Shown here: piece by piece, positions 18,002-27,116 of the stretch | Layout of the letters: the number at the start of each line of letters is the position of its first letter | Position numbering within the stretch: the stretch's first letter is position 1 | From: an uncultured Succiniclasticum sp. | Lineage (GTDB): Bacteria; Bacillota; Negativicutes; Acidaminococcales; Acidaminococcaceae | Assembly (NCBI GenBank): GCA_900544275.1 | Contig: UQUU01000007.1 | Location: 1 to 64,000, forward strand | Direction: 5' to 3' | Length of the DNA stretch: 64,000 bases | Notes under the pieces: model-generated | Database searches by the model: none | Told to the model about the DNA's origin: nothing | Seen by the model: only the letters and a program-made list of their open reading frames with translations | Translations under genes and position numbers: made by a program

Positions 18002-19126
18002 TTATTTTGATAACAATACTTTAGCAATCGCATCAACTGCGTCTTCTGCAAGATACGGATGCATCGGCAAACTTAATACCCGCTTCGTTGCTTCAACAGT
18101 GTTTGGATAAAAAGCATCCGTAAGATTCATCCATTGATAAGCTGCCTGTTGATGCAATCCTCTCGGATAATAAACCATGGAAGGGATTCCTGCATTCTTT
18201 AAGTGTTTCTGCATAGCGTCACGTTCTTCTTTACTATTAAGAAGAATCGTATATTGTGCCCAGCTGGAATAAAATCCAGCAGGAATAACAGGGGTTTTAA
18301 ATCGTTCTTTGAGCCGTTCCGTATACCACCCGGCAACACGATTCACTGCTTCCAGTTCGTATTCAACAAAAGCTTTAAATTTAGGCAATAAAATAGCTGC
18401 CTGCAACGTATCCAAACGAGAATTTATGCCTATTTCCCTATTATCGTATTTATCGGTTGGCGACTTACCCTGCGCACGAAGTGACCGTAGTCTTGCATCA
18501 ACCTCGGGGTCATCAGTAAAAACGGCCCCTCCATCACCATAACAACCCAATGGCTTTGCCGGGAAAAAAGAGGTAGCTGACAAATCTCCAAAAGAACAGG
18601 CCAATTTGCCATTTATCTTCCCACCGAATCCCTGGGCCGCATCTTCTAAAACTTTTAGCCCATATTTCTTAGCAATAGGAAGAATTCGAGTATAATCTGC
18701 AGGCAGACCGAATAAATCAACCGGTACAATTGCCTTGGGGCGTAACTTGCCTTCTGCAATTACTTTTTGGATAGATGCTTCCAAAGCTTCCGGAGACATG
18801 TTAAAAGTATCAAGATCAATGTCCACCAGAACCGGTGTACCCCCAAGAATAGAAGTTGTTCCGGCCGAAGCAAAGTAAGTAAAATCGGCGGCAAATACTG
18901 CATCTCCCGGACCTATCCCCCAAGTCATAAGAGACATTTGAAGAGCATCTGTACCGTTGCCGCAGGACACACAATACTTGCGGCCAACATATTCAGCCAG
19001 TTTATTTTCTAACTCTGTAACAGGAGCACCTAGAATAAAAGAAGTACTTTCTATAACAGATTGAATTCCCTGATCAATATCAGCTTTTAGCGCTCTATAC
19101 TGTGCGCCTAAATCTCTAAACTGCAT
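18002..19126 (-). CDS. wbpE: WbpE-type aminotransferase (UDP-3-keto-GlcNAcA transaminase)
   Basis: PLP-dependent DegT/DnrJ/EryC1 aminotransferase of 374 aa. GNGTDALQMSL (about 56-66), EDAAQGFGG (about 161-169) and the PLP-binding Lys in SFFPAKPLGCYGDGG (about 187-201) are visible. Expected to convert the 3-keto intermediate made by WbpB into the 3-amino sugar. The start ATG overlaps the stop of wbpD (TAATG), a sign of coupled translation. Confidence 0.88.
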   Translation of the reverse strand: MQFRDLGAQYRALKADIDQGIQSVIESTSFILGAPVTELENKLAEYVGRKYCVSCGNGTDALQMSLMTWGIGPGDAVFAADFTYFASAGTTSILGGTPVLVDIDLDTFNMSPEALEASIQKVIAEGKLRPKAIVPVDLFGLPADYTRILPIAKKYGLKVLEDAAQGFGGKINGKLACSFGDLSATSFFPAKPLGCYGDGGAVFTDDPEVDARLRSLRAQGKSPTDKYDNREIGINSRLDTLQAAILLPKFKAFVEYELEAVNRVAGWYTERLKERFKTPVIPAGFYSSWAQYTILLNSKEERDAMQKHLKNAGIPSMVYYPRGLHQQAAYQWMNLTDAFYPNTVEATKRVLSLPMHPYLAEDAVDAIAKVLLSK

Positions 19127-19692
19127 TATTTTACCTCCTTCAACCCCTCGTCTGCTTTCTCGTATTTTCTACTGCATTTTGTACAGGTCAACGTACTATC
19201 CAGCAGTTCCCCGCATTCACAAGCCCAACCCTTTCTTTGCGCAGGAACACCTAACATCAAAGCGTAAGGAGGAACGTCTGATGCAACAACGGCGCCGGCA
19301 CCAATCAAAGACCATTTGCCTATTTTATGCCCACAAACAATCGTAGCATTGGCCCCGATGGAAGCGCCCTCTTCAACAAGAGTTTTCTTATAGCCAATAC
19401 TGCCTTTGGGGTATTTAGCCCTGGGGGTCAAATCATTTGTGAACACGCAAGAAGGACCACAAAAAACATAGTCTTCTAACTCCACACCTTCATAGAGAGA
19501 AACATTATTTTGGACCTTAACACCATTGCCAATTTTCACATTGTTAGACACATTCACATTTTGCCCTAAAGAACACTTTTCTCCAATCCTTGCACCACTT
19601 TGAATGTGACAAAAATGCCATACCTTAGTGCCTTTTCCAATCTCAACATCATCATCTACAATACTCGTAGGATGTACAAAATATTCGCTCAT
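19126..19692 (-). CDS. wbpD: WbpD-type N-acetyltransferase
   Basis: Left-handed beta-helix acyltransferase expected to N-acetylate the 3-amino group of UDP-GlcNAc3NA. Hexapeptide repeats run from about residue 9 to 150, e.g. VEIGKGTKV, ARIGEKCSLGQNV, ASIGANATIVCG. The C-terminal tail has a small CxC...CxxC metal-binding ribbon (CECG and CTKC), common in this subfamily. I place the start at ATG 19692 (MSEYFVHPTS) with AAGGGG upstream; a longer reading from 19728 would overlap wbpB. Confidence 0.88.
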   Translation of the reverse strand: MSEYFVHPTSIVDDDVEIGKGTKVWHFCHIQSGARIGEKCSLGQNVNVSNNVKIGNGVKVQNNVSLYEGVELEDYVFCGPSCVFTNDLTPRAKYPKGSIGYKKTLVEEGASIGANATIVCGHKIGKWSLIGAGAVVASDVPPYALMLGVPAQRKGWACECGELLDSTLTCTKCSRKYEKADEGLKEVK

Positions 19693-19696
19693 ATCA

Positions 19697-20779
19697 TTAC
19701 CCCTTTTGATTGTCAAATCGCCCCACAAAATCTAACGTAGAACATTGATCTAACGGCAACGTAACCGGCCGATGTTCTGCCGCAGATTTATAAATAGCCA
19801 GGACGAGTTCCAACGCCCTTTTACCTGCTTCTCCATCTACCAGGGGTTTTCTTCCTGTCTGAATTGCCTCAATTACATCAGCATAAAGCGGAGTATGCCC
19901 GAATCCATAAATGTTGGGAGGATTTTCGCTAAACTCACTTTTTACTTCTTCCGGATTATCTAACCCATCAGCAAATACCCATTCTTCAATGATATTGTCA
20001 GACGTACCGGCAGCTTTTGCAGTCCCCTTTTCACCAAAGATATATAAGGTTTCTTCTAAATTTTTAGGGAACACGTTTGTTGTGCCTTCAATTAACCCAT
20101 AAGAACCATTTTTAAATTTTACAAGGGCCATGCCCAAATCTTCTGCCTCTAAGTACGGATGTTCAATCTGATCCGTATAAGCCATAACCTCTACAATGTC
20201 ATCTCCCATCATCCAGCGAAGAAGATCGATATTATGGATACATTGATTCATTAAACAACCGCCATCTTGCGCCCAGGTACCACGCCAAGGTGCTTGTTTG
20301 TAATAGTCTTTCCCTCGATTCCAGCGAACATGTGCAGCACCATGAGAAAGACGCCCAAAACGCCCTTCCTCAAGAGCTTTTCGCATATATTGAACAGATT
20401 TATTAAAGCGATTTTGGTGATTTGCGCAAACTACCACACCCTTTTCTTTTCCTGCCGCAATGATAGCATTTGCATCGGCAATAGACAGAGCTATCGGCTT
20501 CTCGATAATCACATGACAACCAGCAGAAATACAATCGAGAGCAATTTGCGCATGTTTACCGGACTCTGTTGCAATGGCTACAAGTTCCGGTTTTTCGCTT
20601 TCCAACATTTCCTTATAGTCTGCGTACTTATGAACATCCCCTAACCCAAACTTATCTGATTTCTCCTCCATTGTTTTAGGAAGAATATCACACATAGCTA
20701 CAAAATTTAGATTATTATTCTTAGCAGCTTCAATATGATTTGGCGAAATTCGCCCACAGCCAATCAATGCATATTTCAT
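19697..20779 (-). CDS. wbpB: WbpB-type UDP-GlcNAcA 3-dehydrogenase (Gfo/Idh/MocA family)
   Basis: NAD-dependent oxidoreductase of 360 aa. YALIGCGRISPNHIEA (3-18) is the Rossmann nucleotide site, IEKPIALS (about 92-99) the family EKP motif, and GGCLMNQCIHNIDLLRWM (about 171-188) the catalytic helix with D...H-like residues. Expected to oxidise C3 of UDP-GlcNAcA. It overlaps the upstream glycosyltransferase by the ATGA arrangement, so the pathway genes and the transferase are translationally coupled. Confidence 0.88.
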   Translation of the reverse strand: MKYALIGCGRISPNHIEAAKNNNLNFVAMCDILPKTMEEKSDKFGLGDVHKYADYKEMLESEKPELVAIATESGKHAQIALDCISAGCHVIIEKPIALSIADANAIIAAGKEKGVVVCANHQNRFNKSVQYMRKALEEGRFGRLSHGAAHVRWNRGKDYYKQAPWRGTWAQDGGCLMNQCIHNIDLLRWMMGDDIVEVMAYTDQIEHPYLEAEDLGMALVKFKNGSYGLIEGTTNVFPKNLEETLYIFGEKGTAKAAGTSDNIIEEWVFADGLDNPEEVKSEFSENPPNIYGFGHTPLYADVIEAIQTGRKPLVDGEAGKRALELVLAIYKSAAEHRPVTLPLDQCSTLDFVGRFDNQKG

Positions 20780-22023
20780 TTTTCCACCCCTAAATTCAAT
20801 ACCTTATCAATAAATGTTTTTGCCAGACGATCATATGTAAAATATTGGAGAATTGCTCGTCTACCCTTTAACCCCATCAGTCTTCTTTCTTCATTAGTCA
20901 TCAACTCTATCTTACGAATTGATTCTACCACATATTGGATGTCGTTCGGATTACATTGCAAGCCACACTCAAATTCTTTTATTAATGTAGTAGGTGCGTT
21001 AAATGCGCAAATAATGGGAATTCCAGCCATCATCGAATCATACATTTTATTTAGACACAACCCAAAGCGATATAAAGGAGAATCAATGCCCGTCATATAC
21101 GAGCAATCAAAATAGGTTAATAAATCGGGTATATTTTTTTTATCCACAGACGGCAAGAAAAATATATTATTTATGTTTTCTTCCTTTGCCCTATGAACCA
21201 ACTTCTGTTTTTCGATGCCCTCACCAACTAATACGAAGATAACCTTACTATTAGGTTCATGTGATAAAAAAAATTTAGCTACGTTTAAAATATTATCCAG
21301 AGCATTTGAAATTGCATGACCACCAAAATAACCAACTATAAATCTATCTTTGTAACTTTCAAAAAACAAGCGGTGTTGTTCTGGTATTTTTTCAATAGTC
21401 TCCCATTCTTCTTTCACTACTCCATTCTGAATGTTCACAAATTTACCCTCTTTTAACCCGTGTTTAACCATGTACTCTTTTGCATATGGAAGAAGGGAAA
21501 CACATTTATCGCAATGTCGATACGCCGAATTTTCAGCAATTTGCATAAGCAAAACAAAAGGATGCCATTCAGGCATTCCACCCACTTCATATAATGTTGC
21601 CGGCCACATATCATGGACCTCATGCACATATAATGCGCTTGCAATCTTAGCGATTTTTTGCGCAGGATATGTGTCTAATGGATAAGTAGATGAAGATATC
21701 ACAATATCTGGTTTCCATCTATTCGCAATAAAATTTGCATTCGTAAACAATTTATGAACGAATACTCCCATGGTAATCGCTCTTTTAATACCATTACCTT
21801 GGTACATCCCTGTTTTAACCCACACATATTCGATTCCATCAAGTTTTTCGTGCCCAAAATCTTCTGTTACTACAGGGTTTTTCTTTCTAAGGTGGGAATA
21901 GTCTCCTGCTATCATAGTTACCTTATGACCCATTTTTACCCACTCTCTAGATAAATAATAGGGTCTAAACTCCATCCCCATTTCTGGAGATCCTGCATAA
22001 TGATTTATATATAAAATATTCAT
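20776..22023 (-). CDS. WbuB-like glycosyltransferase (GT4)
   Basis: A 415-aa GT-B enzyme. MNILYINHYAGSPEMGMEFR with REWVKMGHKVTMIAGDY (about 26-42) is the WbuB-type N-terminus; FGLCLNKMYDSMMAGIPII (about 321-339) is the donor-site region. WbuB relatives add amino sugars directly to the undecaprenyl-linked first sugar. Overlaps both neighbours by four bases, so it is part of a tightly packed operon. The donor is unknown; a diacetamido-uronic acid or a bacillosamine-type sugar would fit the context. Confidence 0.8.
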   Translation of the reverse strand: MNILYINHYAGSPEMGMEFRPYYLSREWVKMGHKVTMIAGDYSHLRKKNPVVTEDFGHEKLDGIEYVWVKTGMYQGNGIKRAITMGVFVHKLFTNANFIANRWKPDIVISSSTYPLDTYPAQKIAKIASALYVHEVHDMWPATLYEVGGMPEWHPFVLLMQIAENSAYRHCDKCVSLLPYAKEYMVKHGLKEGKFVNIQNGVVKEEWETIEKIPEQHRLFFESYKDRFIVGYFGGHAISNALDNILNVAKFFLSHEPNSKVIFVLVGEGIEKQKLVHRAKEENINNIFFLPSVDKKNIPDLLTYFDCSYMTGIDSPLYRFGLCLNKMYDSMMAGIPIICAFNAPTTLIKEFECGLQCNPNDIQYVVESIRKIELMTNEERRLMGLKGRRAILQYFTYDRLAKTFIDKVLNLGVEK

Positions 22024-22715
22024 CTATAATCCTTTCCCAAAACAGCGAAAAAGGTTTTGAGCATTATTGCAATATCTCTCCAAAAACAAAACTTTTTTAT
22101 GCTATCTAAATTCCATTGCATTTTTTCCGGCAAAACTCTTTTTATATAGGTTTTATCAACATCCTCCGCACCACTTAACAACCTATCTTCATCCTTATAA
22201 CGAATACTCGCTTCGCTGGTAATACCCGCAGGCATTAACAAAGTAGCATAATATTCGGGCCTATATTGATCCACATATTTTACACTTTCTGGACGTGTTC
22301 CAACAAAAGACATCGTCCCCTGAAGAACATCAAAAATTTGCGGCAGTTCATCTAATCTTAAACGACGCAACTTATTACCAAAATTTGTAATCCTTTTATC
22401 GTTTGCGATTGTAACGCCTGTTCCCATTTGATCAGCGTTATCAACCATAGTCCGAAATTTATGGATTCGAAAATGTTGTCCATAAGTAGTTACTCGTTCC
22501 TGACGATAAAATACGGTTCCCGGGCTATCTAATTTTATAAATAATGCTATTATAAGCATTGGAATAAAAAGAATAACTAACAAAATCAGCGCTACAAAAA
22601 AATCAAATCCCCGTTTTAAAACTAACTGCCCACGTTTTTTATCCAATATATCATAATATGGCCTTATCTCCGGCACACGCATGAAATCAGGAAGCTCTTC
22701 CCATCTTTTCAGCAT
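22020..22715 (-). CDS. Initiating sugar-phosphate transferase (PglC/WbaP-type)
   Basis: Polyprenyl-phosphate phosphosugar transferase that starts repeat unit assembly. KRGFDFFVALILLVILFIPM (about 34-53) is the single re-entrant membrane helix, FYRQERVTTYGQHFRIHKFRTM (about 68-89) and LRLDELPQIFDVLQGTMSFVGTRPE (about 119-143) are the bacterial sugar transferase motifs with the catalytic DE pair. The 231-aa size, without extra transmembrane helices, is PglC/WecP-like. Its sugar is inferred to be a 4-amino- or N-acetylated 6-deoxy-hexosamine from the neighbouring aminotransferase. Confidence 0.85.
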   Translation of the reverse strand: MLKRWEELPDFMRVPEIRPYYDILDKKRGQLVLKRGFDFFVALILLVILFIPMLIIALFIKLDSPGTVFYRQERVTTYGQHFRIHKFRTMVDNADQMGTGVTIANDKRITNFGNKLRRLRLDELPQIFDVLQGTMSFVGTRPESVKYVDQYRPEYYATLLMPAGITSEASIRYKDEDRLLSGAEDVDKTYIKRVLPEKMQWNLDSIKKFCFWRDIAIMLKTFFAVLGKDYR

Positions 22716-22717
22716 TC

Positions 22718-24076
22718 TTATCCTATGATCTCCTCGATTACAGCGGTCAGTGTTTTACATACATACTCTACATCTTCATCAGTAAGAAGAGTATGTAACG
22801 GAAGAGTAATTAGATTTTGATAATAGTCGTAGCTATTTGGATACGCACTGCAATTCGCTCCGTATGCAGTCATCAACGGAAGCGGCTTGTAATGAACATT
22901 GGTTGACACGCCTTTATCAGCCATCTTTTCAATAATTTTATTGCGCTCTTCCGCTTTTATGCCGGGTACGCGAATAAGATATAAATGATTTGAACTATCC
23001 ATACCCTCTATGTGATGCTGCATATGCTTAATCCCTAATGCATCACAAGTCCTATCATACTTGGCTATTATTTCTTTCCTACGGGCAAGTAATGCTAAAT
23101 ATCTGTCCAGTTGTCTTAACCCTATTGCAGCCATAATATCTGTCATATTACATTTATACCATGGCCCAATAATATCATACTCCCAGGCACCAATTTTTGT
23201 TTTTGCTAAAGCGTCTTTACTTTGTCCATGCAAAGACAATAATTGATATATATGGTAAATTTCTTCATCCGTCACGCCTGTTTTATACACAGATTCCGGC
23301 AGACACCAGGTACTCGCCCCACCTTCAGCAGTAGTAAAGTTTTTAACCGCATGAAAACTAAAACTGGTAAAATCAGCAATCACCCCACAATACTTTTGTG
23401 TCGGCATTATTGCGCCTTTCCCTGTATGAGAAACAGTCCTGCTTGCTCCAAAGCTATGGGCAGAATCCGCAATAACAGCGACTCGCCCTAAGCCTTTCTG
23501 AATGCGACTGTTTAATGTACCAAGAGGAGTACCGTCACTCACAACAGGGGTATAAAGAGAACGTCTTCTCTCAACGATTTCAAATACTCGATCATAATCA
23601 CAAGGAATACCACCAAGATCAACTGTGATAATGGCTTTTGTCTTTTCAGTGATGGCAGCTTCCAAAGCCTCGTAATCCATTTCCGGCATATGCGTAATAG
23701 GGTCACCGTCTTTTTGTATGTCTACAAAAACCACCGTTGCACCACAATGAATCACCGAAGAAGCAGTAGCCGTATAAGTATAAGCCGGAACGATTACTTC
23801 ATCCCCCGGACCTACCCCAAGAACCCGCAAGTTAAGTTCTTCCGCCGCTGTGGCGGAATTCAAACAAACCACTTGATTTGAATATCTCTCCATTGCTTTA
23901 GGAGAATCACAGTCAATATCTGTTTTTCCCGTATGAATAAACGCCGCAATCCGTCTTTCTAACAACTTTGTCCGTGGTCCGGTAGTAATCCATCCCGAAC
24001 GAAGAGCTTCTGTAACTTCTGCAATTTCCAATTCTGATATGTCCGGAGGACTGAAAGGAATGATCCTATCTTTCAT
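22718..24076 (-). CDS. DegT/DnrJ/EryC1 aminotransferase, UDP-4-keto-sugar type
   Basis: PLP-dependent sugar aminotransferase of 452 aa, longer than the usual 370-390. ADSAHSFGASR (about 203-213) and SFHAVKNFTTAEGG (about 239-252) with the PLP-binding Lys are clear. About 60 extra residues lie between residues 45 and 70 and around 170-195. Together with the PglF/WbpM-type dehydratase at 27941 it could make UDP-4-amino-4,6-dideoxy-HexNAc for the initiating transferase next to it. Other acceptors are possible. Confidence 0.8.
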   Translation of the reverse strand: MKDRIIPFSPPDISELEIAEVTEALRSGWITTGPRTKLLERRIAAFIHTGKTDIDCDSPKAMERYSNQVVCLNSATAAEELNLRVLGVGPGDEVIVPAYTYTATASSVIHCGATVVFVDIQKDGDPITHMPEMDYEALEAAITEKTKAIITVDLGGIPCDYDRVFEIVERRRSLYTPVVSDGTPLGTLNSRIQKGLGRVAVIADSAHSFGASRTVSHTGKGAIMPTQKYCGVIADFTSFSFHAVKNFTTAEGGASTWCLPESVYKTGVTDEEIYHIYQLLSLHGQSKDALAKTKIGAWEYDIIGPWYKCNMTDIMAAIGLRQLDRYLALLARRKEIIAKYDRTCDALGIKHMQHHIEGMDSSNHLYLIRVPGIKAEERNKIIEKMADKGVSTNVHYKPLPLMTAYGANCSAYPNSYDYYQNLITLPLHTLLTDEDVEYVCKTLTAVIEEIIG

Positions 24077-24159
24077 AACATGTTATCCCCTTACTCCACT
24101 TAATTTCAATATTTCGATGGATTTCACTTTAAATGCATTATAATGCGATTACTTTTACC

Positions 24160-24864
24160 CTATTCCCCTGTCTTCTTTTCGCCCTGCCCGCCATAATAAT
24201 AGCCATAACCATAGCTGTTACCATATTTCCTCGGCGCTACTTCCACCTTGTTAAGTACACAGCCTAAAATACGAGCCCCGGCCTGCTCCAGCCGTTCTTT
24301 TGCCATTATCTCTGTACTCGGGGGATTGGCTTTGCTGGCTACCACCATAATAATTCCATCTACTTTAGAACTGATTGCCGCCGCATCTGTTACTAACATT
24401 ACAGGCGGCGTATCAATTAATACATAATCATACTCTTCTTTTAAACGCTCCAACAACGTGGACATTTTATGAGACATAAGGATTTCCGACGGATTCGGTG
24501 CTACCGGGCCGCTGGTCAAAATATCTAAATTTTCCTGATCGATATGCTGTAAAATTTCGTGATAATCCCCATCCGTAGCCACACAGTTACTTAACCCTTT
24601 ATTGGGCAACCCAAACATTTTGTGTTGCGTTGGGTTACGAAAATCACAATCCAGTAAAACGACTTTATGCCCGGCCTGTGCCATCACGATGGCTAAACTG
24701 GCAATCACCGTGCTTTTTCCTTCATTGGGAGTTGCACTGGTAAGCAATATCGTCTTTAACGGTTTATCCACTCCTGCAAACTGTAAATTCGTACGAATCG
24801 TCCGATAGGCTTCCGAAACAGGACTTTTGGGATCGTTGTATGCTGTTAAGTTTATTTTTTCCAT
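24160..24864 (-). CDS. cpsD: CpsD/CapB-type tyrosine autokinase
   Basis: Cytoplasmic BY-kinase that works with the chain-length protein encoded just upstream. Walker A SATPNEGKSTV (about 43-53), Walker A' VVLLDCDFRNP (about 68-78) and Walker B YVLIDTPPVML (about 146-156) are present. The C-terminus KYGNSYGYGYYYGG is the tyrosine cluster that becomes phosphorylated. The separate kinase and membrane proteins follow the Firmicute arrangement, not the fused Wzc of Proteobacteria. The start overlaps the previous gene by 13 bases. Confidence 0.92.
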   Translation of the reverse strand: MEKINLTAYNDPKSPVSEAYRTIRTNLQFAGVDKPLKTILLTSATPNEGKSTVIASLAIVMAQAGHKVVLLDCDFRNPTQHKMFGLPNKGLSNCVATDGDYHEILQHIDQENLDILTSGPVAPNPSEILMSHKMSTLLERLKEEYDYVLIDTPPVMLVTDAAAISSKVDGIIMVVASKANPPSTEIMAKERLEQAGARILGCVLNKVEVAPRKYGNSYGYGYYYGGQGEKKTGE

Positions 24865-26324
24865 AATCTCCCCTTCATCCTTTCCTTCAGTTTTTCTATT
24901 GTACTCGGTTCATTTTCCTGTTTCATGGCCTTTACTAAAGAAGACTCTTCCGGAATAGCACCCAACACCGGCAATGCCAGATAATTTTGCACATCTTCCT
25001 CGGTTCGGATAGTTTGATTCAAGAGCTCCCGTGCCGTCACAAAGGCGCTTCCTCCAATAAGACCCAATAAAACTGCTAAAAACAATGTCAATCCTTTACG
25101 CGGCTTGATTGGCTTCTCCGGCAACGTAGGCATATCCACCACCTGCACATCATTGGAAACCATGACTTCGGCTACTTTCGCCTCTTCCAACCGTTTTGCC
25201 AGCATTACATAAATGTCTCCCGCTACAGCCGCGTCCCGCGCAACCTTGATATATCCTTGCTCCACTTCCGGCAGTTTACTTAATTCTTCATCACTTTGCT
25301 CCTGCAACTTGCGTAAGGCTTCCGCCTTTTGCTGCGCTACCGCAATAGCTCCTTCACTTTGGAACTTCCCTGCCAGTAAATTTTGATGCACCATGTTATC
25401 ACTGGGTGCCTGCAAAGAGGCTACCTGGTTAATTTCACTTTTTATTTTTTCCTTTAACGCCGTAATTTGGTTTTGAACGTCAATCACCAACGGATGCTTG
25501 GCCGTGTATTTATCCTGCATCGCAATTTTTTTTGTTTCCAACTCGGCCAGTTGAGCATTATACTGTTTAATGGTAGCATTATCTGCGATAGTTCGAGCTT
25601 CGCCGCCCAATTGCCTATTAATGGCCGCTAACTGTGCCTGAGCGGCTTCCAGTTCCACTTGATTCGCTGCGGCCTGCTTGTCGATTTCCGTTACTTTATC
25701 GGTAAAATACTTGGCGCTGTCGGTAGGGCTGATGATTTTGTGCTCGCTTTTATAGGCCTGCCGTCTGCTTTCAGCTTTATTCAGTTCCTCCTTCGCTTCT
25801 GCGGTCCTTCCTTCTAAGAACGTCCGTGTCGCCTTTTGTTCTGTGCGCCCCAACTCCGTCAGTCTGGCAAAAAAACCTTCTACTAACAGCTTATTCGTTT
25901 GTTGTGCACCGTCCGGCGTCTTGGCCGTTACTGCCACCTTTAAAATTTCTGTATTTTTAAAAGGAACGGTAGTTATCCTGTTTTTTACATAGGTCTCATA
26001 CTCCGGATATTTGTCATTCTTTTTTTCTTCCGTTTTTTCGATTACCGGAATCACTACACTACGACTTTTTAAAATTTCCGCATAAGTACTCATTTGCTGC
26101 TGTGTCATCTGCGAACTTCCCCCTGTTGCCACATCCAACAACGAGGACCCTAATCCCTGTTGTTGTTTAATGCGCAACAAAGACTCCGATTCATAAACCG
26201 GAGAAGCAATAAGCAAATACAACACCGCTAACACGACGCACCCCAGCGTGATTTTACCAATCATTTTTATATTGCGCAGGATAATATCCAGAACTTCCCT
26301 CAAATCAATCGTGGTTTCTTCCAC
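24852..26324 (-). CDS. Wzz/CapA-type chain-length determinant protein
   Basis: Polysaccharide co-polymerase, 490 aa. The first transmembrane helix is at about 22-42, a long periplasmic coiled-coil region rich in Ala/Glu/Lys runs from about 150 to 410, the Pro-rich motif PEKPIKPRKG is at about 412-421, and the second helix follows at about 422-445. The size and the coiled coil resemble Wzc-type periplasmic parts, here without the fused kinase. It governs chain length and links to the outer membrane exporter. Confidence 0.88.
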   Translation of the reverse strand: MEETTIDLREVLDIILRNIKMIGKITLGCVVLAVLYLLIASPVYESESLLRIKQQQGLGSSLLDVATGGSSQMTQQQMSTYAEILKSRSVVIPVIEKTEEKKNDKYPEYETYVKNRITTVPFKNTEILKVAVTAKTPDGAQQTNKLLVEGFFARLTELGRTEQKATRTFLEGRTAEAKEELNKAESRRQAYKSEHKIISPTDSAKYFTDKVTEIDKQAAANQVELEAAQAQLAAINRQLGGEARTIADNATIKQYNAQLAELETKKIAMQDKYTAKHPLVIDVQNQITALKEKIKSEINQVASLQAPSDNMVHQNLLAGKFQSEGAIAVAQQKAEALRKLQEQSDEELSKLPEVEQGYIKVARDAAVAGDIYVMLAKRLEEAKVAEVMVSNDVQVVDMPTLPEKPIKPRKGLTLFLAVLLGLIGGSAFVTARELLNQTIRTEEDVQNYLALPVLGAIPEESSLVKAMKQENEPSTIEKLKERMKGRLWKK

Positions 26325-26350
26325 AATACTTTCCCCCTGTATTGAGCTTA

Positions 26351-27010
26351 TTAATCGTCCTTATTCATGCGTTTAATATAATATGCCCCACTGAGCCAAG
26401 GCAGAATATCCTTGGTAATATTGATCTTCTTATTGCCTGTCAGGTAGAGGCAATCCCCCTCTTGTAATACCAGATTCTGGCTCATATCCCCTTTGGTCAG
26501 ATAGGCGTTTAAATTAATTTTTTGAATCGTTTCCGCCTTGCCGTCCCGAATTAAAAAAATATTCTTTTTGGCCGCATATTCAGTAAAACCGCCGGCCGCG
26601 CCAATGGCATCCAACACCCGGTGGGATTTAGTCAATTCATACATTCCGGCCTTGCCCACTTCACCCAGCACGAATACGCGAGTTGTACCCAGTCTGGCAA
26701 GGTTCACATTCACGTCAGGGTTCACCAGATACTCAGATAACCGATTTGTCAATTCTGCCGTAAATTCATTGACGGTTTTCCCCGTAGTATCCAGTACGCC
26801 CACCAAGGGAAACGTCACTTTCCCATCCGGGCGTACGATATAAATATTGGTGTTGACGGAACCGCTCTTATCCGTTCCCCCAAACTCTTCATACCCGGTT
26901 ACAATAATTTGTAAATTATCCCCGGGGCTCATGATGTACTCTGCCCCCAGAGCCGGGGCAGATACGGTGAGCGCCGCCCCTAACGCTAATGCACACAACA
27001 GGCCTTTCAT
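26351..27010 (-). CDS. Wza-like polysaccharide export protein
   Basis: Outer membrane export protein of 219 aa. A signal peptide of about 25 residues ends near APALGA; YIMSPGDNLQIIVTGYEEF (about 25-43) is the poly-export domain, and VFVLGEVGKAGMYEL (about 106-120) begins a SLBB domain. It is much shorter than E. coli Wza (about 380 aa) and lacks a lipobox and a C-terminal amphipathic helix, as in the short Firmicute/diderm versions. I start at ATG 27010, since AGGAGGG stands 5 bases before it; an upstream start at 27028 is open. Confidence 0.88.
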   Translation of the reverse strand: MKGLLCALALGAALTVSAPALGAEYIMSPGDNLQIIVTGYEEFGGTDKSGSVNTNIYIVRPDGKVTFPLVGVLDTTGKTVNEFTAELTNRLSEYLVNPDVNVNLARLGTTRVFVLGEVGKAGMYELTKSHRVLDAIGAAGGFTEYAAKKNIFLIRDGKAETIQKINLNAYLTKGDMSQNLVLQEGDCLYLTGNKKINITKDILPWLSGAYYIKRMNKDD

Positions 27011-27116
27011 AATTTCCCTCCTGCTCATTAGTATTACAGATGAGTATTTTGCTCGAACTTTTTACAAGACAAATTTATTATACTCTTCTACAGCGGTTTT
27101 TCCAACTGTAAAAGGG

